From the NCBI GenBank assembly GCA_028673005.1, contig CM054113.1, positions 71,124,500 through 71,188,499 on the forward strand: 64,000 nt of DNA. Direction: 5' to 3'. Below are positions 38,601 to 47,127 of this stretch, one piece after another. The notes below the pieces were generated by a model. That model saw only the letters and a program-made list of their open reading frames with translations. It was not told the DNA's origin and made no database searches. Each line of letters starts with the position of its first letter. Positions within the stretch are counted from its first letter, which is position 1. The translations under genes and the position numbers were made by a program. The DNA comes from Tanypteryx hageni (taxonomy: Eukaryota > Arthropoda > Insecta > Odonata > Petaluridae).

Positions 38601-41600
38601 TGATAGTTGAGTGACATAATTTCGGTTTTGGATTTATGCATGAGTAGGAATTTTTTCAACCCATCTATTTTACAACTCAAACCCTCAAAGCTTTGTATCA
38701 CCGACTGGAATGGTAACTGATTAGAATTTTGTTTCAAGCTTAAACTTATACGGAAAACTTTGAAGATTCTAAAACAAAAAACTGCAGTCTTATATTGGGA
38801 TTCTGGGCATAGCAATATGCTACTTCGGAAATTTATCTCCTAATTACGCACGTAGGACTTGATTAATTTCACTGGAAACTTTCCAGTTATCACTTCAAGT
38901 CATTGTACGCTCTGCTTTAATGTTGATCTAAAGAAAGTGAAGATGACCTCTAAACCAAGTGAGTGTAATGCAGATTGGGTTCGTCAATCAAAAGATAAGT
39001 TTCGGAACTCGAGCGCTTTAGATTTATTCTCGGAGCGCAAAACAGAGAACAGCGGCGATTTAAACGTCATAACTGTTACACGCCATGCAAATCTATGCAT
39101 AACACAACTCGATGGCTTATTTTTCAACCTATGACCTCTCTGCGTTCCACGTTTGCATCGTATATATAATGATACAAAACGTTTATTTTTATATGAAATC
39201 CCTGGAAATTCTTCCTTAGGATGCAAACCCTGCATCGAATTTGTTTGAATGAGGGGCGCTCACAAGGTGGATCCAAAGTCCCAAAATACTGTCAAGAAAT
39301 AAACCTACACACAGTGCATGTATTTTAAATACCTATCATTTTTTTTGGCTTGCCCAAACCAATCTGTTACATCCAAGTCTTCTCTTCATCTTCTCATACT
39401 ATCCCCTTCTTTTTAATATATCCAATATTACTTGATAAAAAGTAAAAAATCTCCAAATTCCGTAATAAAATTGAGGTACTCCACTAAAGTTAGGTAAGGA
39501 AAGAAAAAAGATTTGAAAATTTTTAAAAATTAAAAGATAAAAAATTGAAAACACAAAAATCTCACCCATACATCTAGACACTCCAGCTGCTGTTTAGTGG
39601 CTTTTTAAGTTCCTACTCCCTATCTTTCCTCTAATCGGCTTCACCGATTCTTTGTTTTATTTTTGTTTTTTATGCTTCTTGTTCTCTTCCGCCTTCTTGC
39701 GTTTTAACTTAGGACAAGGGTCACTGCACCCCCCTTTTCTCGCATACCCGATATTTTTATTCACTTTTAATTATTCTTCTTAATCGGCCTCGCCGAGGTT
39801 TTACTATTTTTTAATTTTTTTGACCTCAGTTTGCTTTATATTTTTATTTAAAAGGGTCTCTGCAGTATTTTTTTCGCATACCCGATCTGTGTGAATGTTG
39901 AGTGTTTGGAGGTCCTTGGCGCGGAGACTCCCGTAAACCTTGGTTGGCTGACCTGCTGTCCCTGGTGCTGGCCTTAAAAAAATCCCTAACAGCAGCTGGA
40001 GTGTCTAGATGTATGAGTGAGGTTTTTATGTTTTCAATTTTTAATCTTTTAATTTTTTAAAAATTTTCAAATCTTTTTTCTTTCCTTACCTTGCTTTAGT
40101 GGCGTACCTCAATTTTATTACGGCATTTGGAGATTTTTTACTTTTTATCATTGTATGTGTGCCGTTAAGCTCATTCCCAATTATACCAATATTACTTTTC
40201 TGTTATTACCTTTTCGCCTCTTTTCTAGCACCCTCCTTTCCATGACTTTTTCAATATACCTCTGCCTCTCAAAATTAAACCCACCCATTTCTTGTCTTCC
40301 GCTCATTACTCTAATTAAGCGCTTGTCTTTAACTACCGTGTTTAAAATTCAATTTATTTTCTCTAAGTCTCCATTTTACGCCATGCTCATATCTCAAAAG
40401 CCTTAATCTATTTTTACTTTTTAAATTTAATAAAGTTTTGACTTTTCAAATTGCTTCATTGTTCCCTTTAACGATTTTTATTGTATCAGCGCGGTTTATC
40501 GGGTGCTTTATACCTTCTGACTTCGAAGGATTCCACATCATTCTCTGTTCCAGCTTTAATGAAATATAACAACTTCATTAAATAATTCTTTCTCCCGCCG
40601 ATGAATGAATTATTAGTTTGTTTGATTTGTAGCGATGGAACTTCACGCCATTTATTTACTTTTTCAGTTTCACGGAGGCCTTTCATTTGTGAAAAAATTA
40701 AAGTGTACCCAATCATTTACACCTGCGGAAATGAAAATAATTAACCCTTTCAGAGATATAATTTCGCAAAGAAGAAATATCATTCAAAGCTTTTTCGTAA
40801 TTTTTGTAAGATAACATACATTTTATTCGTGAACTTCTCCCAATTGTGCATTCTGATCGTACATTCTTCTTCAGTTATCCATTAATTCGAAAATAAATTT
40901 ACATGAATCTTAAGAAGTGGTTTTTTTTAGATCGAGGGTCCTCTTTGATTTGGACCCACTTGAACGGAGACCCCACTTAACTGCGCAGGTCTACTTCAAA
41001 CGCGAAACGCAGCTTTCGCATCTCACACGCCGATTTCATGGCCCCCGATACGCGACAATGGCCTTAATAGCGCTACTAACACGCGTGACAACCCGTTCCG
41101 CTCTCCCTCTTTTCACATCCGAGACATCCAATACGCGACTGGGATGGCCTCGAGATGCAATTCAAATGAACGAGGAATTGAGTTCGCATCTTTCTTGGTA
41201 GATGAATTCAAGTTGCATAAAGGCAAGGATACGGTATGTTTGCTCGTCGGTTTTCCGCAGAGAGTGGTCAAGAATAGCATGCTTGTTTCGATGAATACGT
41301 TTATCGATCTCCTGACAAAATAATATTACATAAAAATTGCGTCATTATCATCGCGATACGGTGAAGAAAAGGTCATGCAATTTCGGTTGTAGACGGGCAG
41401 TAGATTCATACGCGAGTTCTGCATCCATATATAACAGGTGAACATCAACGAATGAATAACTGGCCATCATTTCATTATACTTAATACCATATTTTCTCCG
41501 TAAAACTCCTTTGTTTCCTATCCCATTTTCATTAATTGTAAAGTGGGTGTAAAATTATACATAGTTCCAAATAATCCGTATCTCAGTTGGTCCGGAAGCT

Positions 41601-44600
41601 ATTAGCAAACGTCCGAAAATCTCATTAAAATTACCGTAATGACTCCAACTTTTCTATAGAATCTTTTTGTGTGCACACGTCATTTCTCAGGAAAAGTAAT
41701 TTTGACTGAATTGAGTGCATAATTTATGAAATATGTCCAATTATTTTTTACAGTTAAACTTTTATTTTAAGCGATCGTTGAATAACCTGAGATGTTTTAT
41801 ATCCATTTATTGCGATGTTTAAAAGAATGAAAAAATCAAGAGTCCGAATGTATGCAGTCCATGAACCTTGGGATAGAGCGCAGCGATGTTCGATCATACA
41901 CACATCTTTTTTTAATACTGTACAGATGGGATTGAGGAAGAGAGAATGGGAGGAAGAGAGAATGGGAGAAAGAGAGAATGGGAGGAAGAGAGAATGGGAG
42001 GAAGAGAGAATGGGAGGAAGAGAGGGGGAGGAAGAGAGGGGGAGGAAGAGAGAGAGGGGGAGGAAGAGAGAGAGAGGGAGGGAGAAGGAAGAGAGATCAG
42101 AGAAAGGGAGGAAGGAAAAGAGAGGGATAGAGAATGGGAAGGAAAGGAGGGAGAGAGAGAGAATGGGAGGCAGGACGAGAGGGAGGGAGAATGGGGGAAA
42201 GAGAGATAGTGAAAGTGAATTGGAGGAAGGGGGAGAGAGGTAGAGAAAATGGGAAGGAGAGAGGGTGAGGGGAGAGGGAGAAAACAAGGAGAGGGGGAAA
42301 TGGATTTATTTGTTGTAAGGCATTGTAACTAAATGGTTTGTCACACTTGATCAATGTTTAACTATTCTTTTTCTCTGTCGTCTTCATTTATTATTGCTTT
42401 TATCATTTGTTCTTTGTTTATTATATTTTTTTATGTTTCTCAACATTTCCCACAGTATAACTGCGGGCTCTCTACTAGTATAGTTTAACTTTTTAAGTAC
42501 TAGTCACTACTGAGATATAATTTCTTATTTGTTTTTATCACAAAAATAACTCATTTGTTAAAAACGATTTTTTATGTTCATAAGCTACAGAATTTTCTTT
42601 ATTTTTTTAACAAAACATACTAATAAATTAAAACCTCCAGAACTCTTAAAATCAGAATAAAATCACATACCTTGGAAAAGAGTGGTTGCAATGTGCTACG
42701 GAGTTGAATTTTTTTATAAGTAGAATTTAAAAAAAAACGAAATAGGGATTATACAAATTTTGATATTTTAATTTGTTTGGCAGTTAAAAATTCTTAAAGT
42801 TTAAACAAATATATAACTCTTTAGACATTACGGGATGAGCTAGGAAGCTGAAATTTTCAAACTATTTACAGAGTAGTGAATTTGCACAAATCAACATTTC
42901 AATTTTACCATATATGAATTGCGGCGGCCGTTAAAAATTATTTAAATTTAAACAATTAGAAAAATATTATTTTATTTATAGAAGTGCTACAACTTTAAAA
43001 TTTGGCTAAAATGTGTAGTATTAGTACCTTATAATGAAGAAAGTGTAAAATATTTAAAATTGCAACATTTGGGGATTGTTTTAAACTATTATTTTTACAT
43101 GTGGGGAAAACGGAAATCGCTGCGGAGGTGAAATCTTTAGAATTAAAAGAGTATGTGTGATGATGAAATGTCTTTCTGAAAAATGAATGTTCTTTCAAGG
43201 TGAGATGAAATGCTTGCAGTATGCAAGCGCCAACTACTAGTATATATATATATATATGTACGTCTTCCGTGAGAGGAAAATGTCTGTTTTCAGTTATTAT
43301 TCCATTTTAAGGAACATTTTTCAGATTCCGCACTTTGGCATTTCTTATAATCAAGGCCATGTTAAATTTAAATTTGATTCCGTGTTAAAGTCAATCATAT
43401 TTGTAGTCTCGATGTTATTTAAATATAATTTTTGAACTTATTATGAAATACTATTCTTAAGTAATGATATTAAATCACACGAGAAATGATTTCTTACTTG
43501 GCGCGCATAATTCCAAACGCAATTTCTCTTGAACTAATCCTTTTGGGAAAGGTCATGCTGTGTAGAAGACGTTTACTGATCGCTTGTTTTCGCGAATCTC
43601 GATAATTAAACAAGATACTGTCGAAAATCAACTTTCACGGGGGCATTTACGTTAGATTAGTAAATAATAATAAATATAGATTTACTAAAAAATGGTTCAA
43701 TGATTTTGCTTGATTCGTCCAGTTATCTTAAAAATACAACTTAAGCTGTCTCACGATTATATAATATTCAGTGACATTATAACGTCGATTTTAACCCCCA
43801 ACTATCGCCGAGCTCTCCTCACTAAAAGCAGTGGGATTGTTGCTACGGGACAAACTGCGCGTACACTGCCATTTATGTAGAGTATGGACATGAAAAAGTT
43901 TGCGCAAAGTATGTTGCGCTGAATTTTCCCCGTACGTTGACTTTTAATAATTTATTCCTCAATAGCTTTCGTTCTTTAACCGAGCACGCTGAAACTGAGA
44001 ATGAATAACAGTTATTAAACCGGCGTAAAGCACTTGATCAATTGCCTTCGGATTTAGTGATTAATCGAAGTATTTGATTATGATGTAAATATGACTTTGA
44101 GGAAATTGTAACTTTGAAATAAACAATCGTTTCAGATCCATGTATCAATGAGCCATCGATATGAACTTGAATTTTAACATTTGATGTTTCTCCTTACTTC
44201 ACAGGCGCGCTAGCCTTCGCCGAACTGGGGACGGTTGTTCCGCGATCTGGTGCCGAGTACGCGTACTTCCAGGAGGCTTTTGCTGGCGGCGGTATTGCGG
44301 GTGGAGGCGGAGTCGTTCAAAAGGGCAGAGTCGCCCGTTGGGGCCCTCTCCCTGCATTCCTCTGCTCGTGGATCTACGTCCTAGCGCTCAGGCCGGCGGA
44401 GATCGCTGTAATTGTGCTAACTTTTGCAGAATACGCAATCCAACCGTTTCGGGACAGCGTCCACGCCGAATTAACCGGAGATTCTATCTACTGCGACGAC
44501 ACTGTCACCAAAATAATAGCTATATTAGCCGTGGGTACGTTGTCTATCTGCCAGGGACATGGCATCCGTTCTTCCTCCGAAAATTAAAAATATTGATCTA

Positions 44601-45957
44601 CCAAATATTATGTAATGACGAAAAGTTTCTCTCCATATAGATTACTTTCGCGTATTTATTGTTTTCATTATGTTTTACAGCCTTGACTCTCATATGCCAT
44701 ATAGCAATAATGATAAGTCAGTGCTTTCACTTTGCTGTTTATTAATGCTTACTATTTCGTATTTACTAGGTCTAATGACATACATCAACACTGTCAGTGT
44801 TAAGCTGTATGTGAGAGTGCAGAATGTATTCACTGTCTGCAAGCTTTTAGTATGCTTAGTTGTTATTGTGGGAGGAATCTACGAGCTATGCATTGGTTTG
44901 TATATTTTTTTACGAATAGTATTTTACCCATTTTCATCTTATTTGCATTAAGTCTCTAAATCATTTTCTGTTATATATTCTTGAAACAAGCCATTTCTTC
45001 TCTCATTTATTTCCATACAGGAAACGTAAAAAATTTATCCAAAGGGTTTGAAGGCACAACAACATCGCCCCGTGATTATGCTTTAGCATTTTACAGCGGA
45101 CTTTGGGCATATGATGGCTGGTAAGATTCTTAATATTACCTCAAGTATAATTAGACAACTGTTTCAATTTCTGATTTATAATTCTTTCAAGAGTTTTCCA
45201 TTTATTGAAGTTAAAACTTTATATCTACCTTAGGTCTACTGTAACAGTTGTAACAGAGGAGATTAAGAGGCCTGAAGTGTAAGCAATCAATATTATTTAT
45301 ATATATAAACTCACACAGCCATTTGACTCTCACAGAACAAGCAATACAGTCATATCATGACTCATGAAGCAAGTGAAATTAATTCTTTCTTCTTTCAGAA
45401 ATATTCCTAAAAGTATTGCAATCGGAGTTCCTTTGGTAACTTTAATTTACTGCATGATGAACCTGTCTTACATGACTGTCCTCACAATACCAGAGATGAT
45501 AGAAGCACCTGCAGTAGCAATTGTAAGTTGATTTAGATCATAATTAATGAATGGCATTAATAAGAAAATTGTTCTTCCAACCTATATATCACTCCTTTTG
45601 TAACAGGCATTTGGAGAGAGGATATTGGGTGTAATGAGTTTCATCATTCCAGTGGGAGTGGCGCTATCTACTTTTGGGTGTGCTCTCGGCATTCAGTTCA
45701 GCGTGACGAGATTGTGTTTCGTGGCAGGCAGAGAAGGACATATGTTGAAAGCATTATCATATGTCCATATGCATCGTTTCACTCCAGCACCTGCTGTTAT
45801 TTTACAAGGAATTATGACTGTGCTGTTTATTGTTGCAGGCAACATTGTTGAGCTTATTGATTTTGCCAGTTTCCTTGTTTGGATATTTTATGGAGGAGCC
45901 ATGGTGGCTCTATTGGTATTAAGAAGGACGAAACCAAATGTACACAGGCCATACAAG
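26656..45957 (+). CDS. SLC7-family light-chain amino acid transporter, b(0,+)AT-like; 3' end outside window
   Basis: Joined coding exons: 26656-26683, 31631-31765, 32025-32126, 44205-44534, 44770-44895, 45021-45120, 45234-45278, 45399-45522, 45607-45957, totalling 447 codons. All introns are GT-AG and every junction preserves frame. The family is a 12-TM APC-fold exchanger in the plasma membrane that pairs with a glycoprotein heavy chain (rBAT or CD98hc type). Visible hallmarks are LKRELGL before TM1, the unwound-helix motif GSGIFVSP (55-62), [18 protein letters not shown] (90-107), [11 protein letters not shown] in TM6, and AGREGHMLK (370-378). Cys185, in the loop between TM3 and TM4, is placed where the heavy-chain disulfide forms. 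The b(0,+)AT type is preferred over LAT types because of GLWAYDGW and [10 protein letters not shown] Gly-rich insert (115-134) is unusual. Mammalian homologues have about 490 residues, so one or two final exons are missing. Confidence 0.85.
26684..26929. other. Intron 2, first part
   Basis: Short intron stretch without recognised features before a Helitron-type 5' end. Confidence 0.4.
26930..27110 (+). mobile_element. Helitron-type 5' end fragment
   Basis: It begins A|TCCTAAATATAAAACGC and matches, in opposite orientation, the end of the element at 28287-30769: ACAAACTTTCCAACTAGGTA here corresponds to ACAAACTTTCCCACTAGGTA there. Both continue into TTCGGYAGGAATRCTTCA and an AATGACGAAAAAAG-like run. 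Helitrons start with TC after an A, which fits. No 3' end was found for this copy. Confidence 0.55.
27111..28286. other. Intron 2, no recognised feature
   Basis: AT-rich sequence. Nothing coding or structural identified. Confidence 0.4.
28287..30769 (-). mobile_element. Non-autonomous Helitron-type element(s), minus orientation
   Basis: The 3' end is at 28287-28290 (CTAG, with T following on the element strand), 8 bases from a perfect hairpin CCCGTCAAATATGACGGG (28299-28316). The candidate 5' end at 30769 reads A|TCCTATATATTAAGTGG on the minus strand. Pyrimidine tracts occur at 28541-28588 and 30431-30468, suggesting two joined or nested copies. The part 28660-29520 recurs in the same orientation at 55345-56132. 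No coding sequence is present. Confidence 0.6.
31098..31109 (+). repeat. Run of 12 G
   Basis: An uninterrupted tract of twelve guanines in the intron upstream of the second coding exon. Confidence 0.9.
31245..31478. mobile_element. Short element with long terminal inverted repeats
   Basis: The left arm 31245-31319 and right arm 31404-31478 are near-identical inverted repeats of about 75 bases starting TTGTTGGGATAAGGAAGCCC. The total length is 234 bp. A TATATATA run borders the left end, and a similar run lies 40 bp beyond the right. The class is unknown. It lies about 150 bp upstream of the second coding exon. Confidence 0.75.
31631..31765 (+). CDS. Transporter exon: N-terminal tail and start of TM1
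   Basis: Acceptor ATATCCAG, donor ATAG|GTACAG. The exon encodes a polar cytosolic tail (residues 10-35, rich in S, T, K and E), then [19 protein letters not shown], the conserved lead into TM1. It begins in phase 1 (codon GAC completed from the previous exon) and ends in phase 1, with the first glycine of the GSG motif split across the intron. Confidence 0.85.
31766..32024. other. Short intron with GT repeat
   Basis: A 259-bp intron between the TM1 exons. It contains a gtgtgtgtg-type run near 31838-31873 and a pyrimidine-rich acceptor. Confidence 0.7.
32025..32126 (+). CDS. Transporter exon: TM1 motif and TM2
   Basis: Encodes [18 protein letters not shown] and then the hydrophobic [15 protein letters not shown]. 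The GSG(I)F motif is the unwound part of TM1 that contacts the amino acid carboxylate and amino groups in this family. Acceptor TTTTAG, donor GTAAGT. A 12-kb intron follows. Confidence 0.9.
32395..33965. repeat. Interlocked inverted repeats (order A B A' B')
   Basis: Block A (32420-32620) recurs inverted at about 33325-33485. Both read CTGTCCGTCC or TGTCCGTCCG, then TTGGTATTTA, then AAAATGATATAAATGG and GTGCCACTTTA. Block B (about 32790-33240) recurs inverted at 33595-33960: ACCGATTTATTT, CATACCTCAC, ACGTTC, AGATTGTTTTCGTTG and GATTTTCTTGAAA can be paired in order. The layout resembles two opposite copies of one unit in permuted order. Helitron-like origin is possible but no terminus was found. 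Confidence 0.65.
34021..34070 (+). repeat. 17-bp tandem repeat, about 3 copies
   Basis: Unit taaatacatagcaacgg, the first two copies identical and the third differing only at its last bases. Two related copies occur at 35681-35713. Confidence 0.9.
34970..34995. repeat. Perfect 26-bp palindrome
   Basis: The half-site CATGGAAGGAGAA is followed directly by its exact reverse complement with no spacer, centred between 34982 and 34983. Confidence 0.95.
35221..35556. mobile_element. Foldback or MITE-like element
   Basis: The left arm begins AATTGAATTACCCGTCAGAC and runs on through TTCCCCGATGCGATTTTCGA. The right arm is its inverted match, ending AAGTCTGACGGGCAATTCGA. The arms are about 45-55 bp. 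The loop holds two direct copies of AGGAACATTTTGCTCG, also related to 11.6 kb. No transposase is present. Confidence 0.65.
35750..39430. other. Intron 4, no recognised feature
   Basis: Long AT-rich stretch inside the 12-kb intron. Nothing coding could be supported. Confidence 0.4.
39432..40151. mobile_element. Foldback element with 165-bp inverted arms
   Basis: The left arm 39432-39595 and right arm about 39975-40151 are near-identical inverted copies. Both include AAAAAGTAAAAAATCTCC at the outer end and CATCTAGACACTCCAGCTGC at the inner end, reading inward. The loop carries two diverged direct repeats, each with AATCGGCYTCRCCGA followed later by CGCATACCCGAT. No coding sequence is present. 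Confidence 0.75.
40152..41930. other. Intron 4; short CpG-rich patch, otherwise nothing
   Basis: Mostly AT-rich. 40920-41200 has higher GC and CpG content and happens to be open on the plus strand for 94 codons. No homology was seen in the predicted peptide, so it is not called a gene. Confidence 0.4.
41935..42300 (+). repeat. Polypurine tract with GAATGGGAGGAAGAGA-type units
   Basis: About 360 bases almost entirely A and G, with several tandem copies of a 16-base unit at the start. Its inverted counterpart is at 46860-47115. It ends about 150 bases before a Helitron-type hairpin and CTAG. Confidence 0.9.
42080..42691. repeat. Left arm of large inverted repeat flanking transporter exons
   Basis: This segment is nearly identical, in inverted orientation, to 46466-47085. 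Shared landmarks in order are the purine tract, ACTAAATGGTTTGTCACACT, CCCACAGTATAACTGCGGG with CTCTCTACTAG, TAGTCACTACTGAGATATAA, and GGAAAAGAGTGGTTGCAA at the inner end. Only scattered differences are seen outside the purine tract, so the duplication is fairly recent. Confidence 0.9.
42300..42478 (+). mobile_element. Helitron-type 3' end
   Basis: Hairpin CCCACAGTATAACTGCGGG (42449-42467), then seven bases and CTAG (42475-42478), followed by T. The polypurine tract lies just upstream. The 5' end of this element was not located. Confidence 0.65.
42700..43240 (+). mobile_element. Helitron-like unit, family B, plus orientation
   Basis: It ends with the perfect hairpin GCTTGCAGTATGCAAGC (43212-43228), eight bases and CTAG (43237-43240) followed by T. 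The body, including GGGATGAGCTAGGAAGCTGA, TATGAATTGCGGCGGCCGTT and GAGGTGAAATCTTTAGAATT, recurs inverted in the array at 48739-50590 and at 51290-51840. It has no coding capacity. Confidence 0.75.
43242..44204. other. Intron 4, last part
   Basis: No recognised feature. The acceptor of the following exon is CTTACTTCACAG. Confidence 0.5.
44205..44534 (+). CDS. Transporter exon: TM2 end to TM4 start, with Gly-rich insert and heavy-chain cysteine
   Basis: Encodes residues 89-198. It opens with [20 protein letters not shown], highly conserved in SLC7 light chains, then the unusual insert at residues 115-134 (44282-44341). It resumes with [20 protein letters not shown] of TM3 and the loop with Cys185 (DSIYCDD). 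GC content is much higher here than in the flanking introns, as expected for a conserved coding exon. Confidence 0.9.
44770..44895 (+). CDS. Transporter exon: TM4-TM5
   Basis: Encodes [20 protein letters not shown] and then [20 protein letters not shown], matching the TM4-loop-TM5 region, including the RVQNVFT motif that precedes TM5. Acceptor ATTTACTAG, donor G|GTTTGT, which is weak but in phase. Confidence 0.88.
45021..45120 (+). CDS. Transporter exon: loop and TM6
   Basis: Encodes [20 protein letters not shown] and [13 protein letters not shown]. The last segment is the TM6 signature that shapes the substrate site in b(0,+)AT-type carriers. Acceptor TTCCATACAG, donor GTAAGA. The last codon (TGG) is split. 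Confidence 0.9.
45234..45278 (+). CDS. Transporter micro-exon: TEEI segment after TM6
   Basis: Only 45 bases, encoding [15 protein letters not shown]. In vertebrate homologues the same place reads NxLNYxTEEL, so TEE and the following P are conserved while the preceding residues differ. Acceptor CTTAG, donor GTAAGC. Confidence 0.85.
45399..45522 (+). CDS. Transporter exon: TM7 and following loop
   Basis: Encodes [20 protein letters not shown], then [20 protein letters not shown]. The NLP/NIP-x(2)-I start and the NVSY/NLSY motif are characteristic of SLC7 light chains. Acceptor TCTTTCAG, donor GTAAGT, phase 0 at the 3' junction. Confidence 0.9.
45607..45957 (+). CDS. Transporter exon: TM8-TM10
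   Basis: Encodes residues 331-447: [20 protein letters not shown], then [40 protein letters not shown], and ends [13 protein letters not shown] before donor GTGCGT. The family continues with VP and a further two membrane segments, which are not found downstream here. If the donor were skipped the frame would run on for 48 non-conserved codons to a stop at 46102, giving a truncated protein lacking TM11 and TM12. Confidence 0.88.
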
Positions 45958-46465
45958 GTGCGTATGGGATATTCATCCACAGATTTTTATCTACTACATG
46001 CACTTACACAATCGTCAGACAAAATATTTTATAAGAATGAAACTAGAAAACAAAATATACCTTTATATAATTGGCATTCATACTTTTCTGGCAGTAATTA
46101 AAACAATTAAAAGTGCACAATGCATGTTTGAATGACTACCAATTTTGTTATAATTGATTCTTTTGCACCGTTCAATCATGACAGTAATATAGTGGTGTTT
46201 TAACAAGCTGTTATGAATAGTATCTCATTGTTCCAACTCTGTAGCTTGATAATTTATTTTGCAAAGACAAGCTGCAACCTGATTTTCAAAATGAAAATTT
46301 TATACAAGCCCATAAGCAAAAATAACCTCATTTAAAAGACAAAATGTATCCTTTCATTTATATATGCTCAATACACCAATTTTCACTAAATATCATGGAA
46401 AGAAAAAAATTCGAAATATCTAGACCAGTGGTTCTCAAAAGGTGGGTCATGGCCCATTAAGGGGG

Positions 46466-47085
46466 TTGCAACCACTCTTTTCCAAGGTATGTGATTTTAT
46501 TCTGATTTTAAGAGTTCTGGAGGTTTTAATTTATTAGTATGTTTTGTTAAAAAAATAAAGAAAATTCTGTAGCTTATGAACATAAAAAATCGTTTTTCAC
46601 AAATGAGTTATTTTTGTGATAAAAACAAATAAGAAATTATATCTCAGTAGTGACTAGTACTTAAAAAGTTAAACTATACTAGTAGAGAGCCCGCAGTTAT
46701 ACTGTGGGAAATGTTGAGAAACATAAAAAAATATTATAATAAACAAAGAACAAATGATAAAAGCAATAATAAATGAAGACGACAGAGAAAAAGAATAGTT
46801 AAACATTGATCAAGTGTGACAAACCATTTAGTTACAATGCCTTACAACAAATAAATCCATTTCCCCCTCTCCTTGTTTTCTCCCTCTCCCCTCACCCTCT
46901 CTCTCCTTCTTCCCATTTTCTCTACCTCTCTCCCCCTTCCTCCAATTCACTTTCACTATCTCTCTTTCCCCCATTCTCCCTCCCTCTCGTCCTGCCTCCC
47001 ATTCTCTCTCTCCCTCCTTTCCTTCCCATTCTCTATCCCTCTCTTTTCCTTCCTCCCTTTCTCTGACCTCTTCCTTCTCCCTCTC
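46466..47085. repeat. Right arm of large inverted repeat flanking transporter exons
   Basis: Inverted near-copy of 42080-42691. It contains the complementary Helitron-type end (CTAG at 46679-46682, hairpin 46690-46708) and starts 30 bases inside the hAT left terminus. Confidence 0.9.
46679..46860 (-). mobile_element. Helitron-type 3' end, minus orientation
   Basis: CTAG at 46679-46682 with A on its left (T on the element strand), then hairpin CCCGCAGTTATACTGTGGG (46690-46708). A pyrimidine tract (46860-47115) follows, which is polypurine on the element strand. Confidence 0.65.
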
Positions 47086-47115
47086 TCTTCCTCCTATTAT
47101 CTCTCTTTCTCTCTT
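46860..47115 (-). repeat. Polypyrimidine tract (polypurine on minus strand)
   Basis: Almost pure C and T (ctctccttcttcccattttc-type units). Shorter than its inverted counterpart at 41935-42300, which carries extra tandem units. Confidence 0.9.
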
Positions 47116-47127
47116 CCTTCTCCTTGC

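Noticed and set aside
40917..41201. 94-codon open frame in a CpG-rich patch of intron 4
   Set aside because: The peptide shows no conserved motif and no splice partner was found; GC-rich composition explains the lack of stops.
41815..42243. Open frame of 142 codons, rich in R, E, G and W
   Set aside because: It is the translation of a polypurine tract; frames on both strands stay open because of low-complexity composition.
45958..46101. In-frame extension of the ninth transporter exon by 48 codons
   Set aside because: A good donor lies at 45958 and the extension has no similarity to TM11-TM12; it would only be used if the intron is retained.
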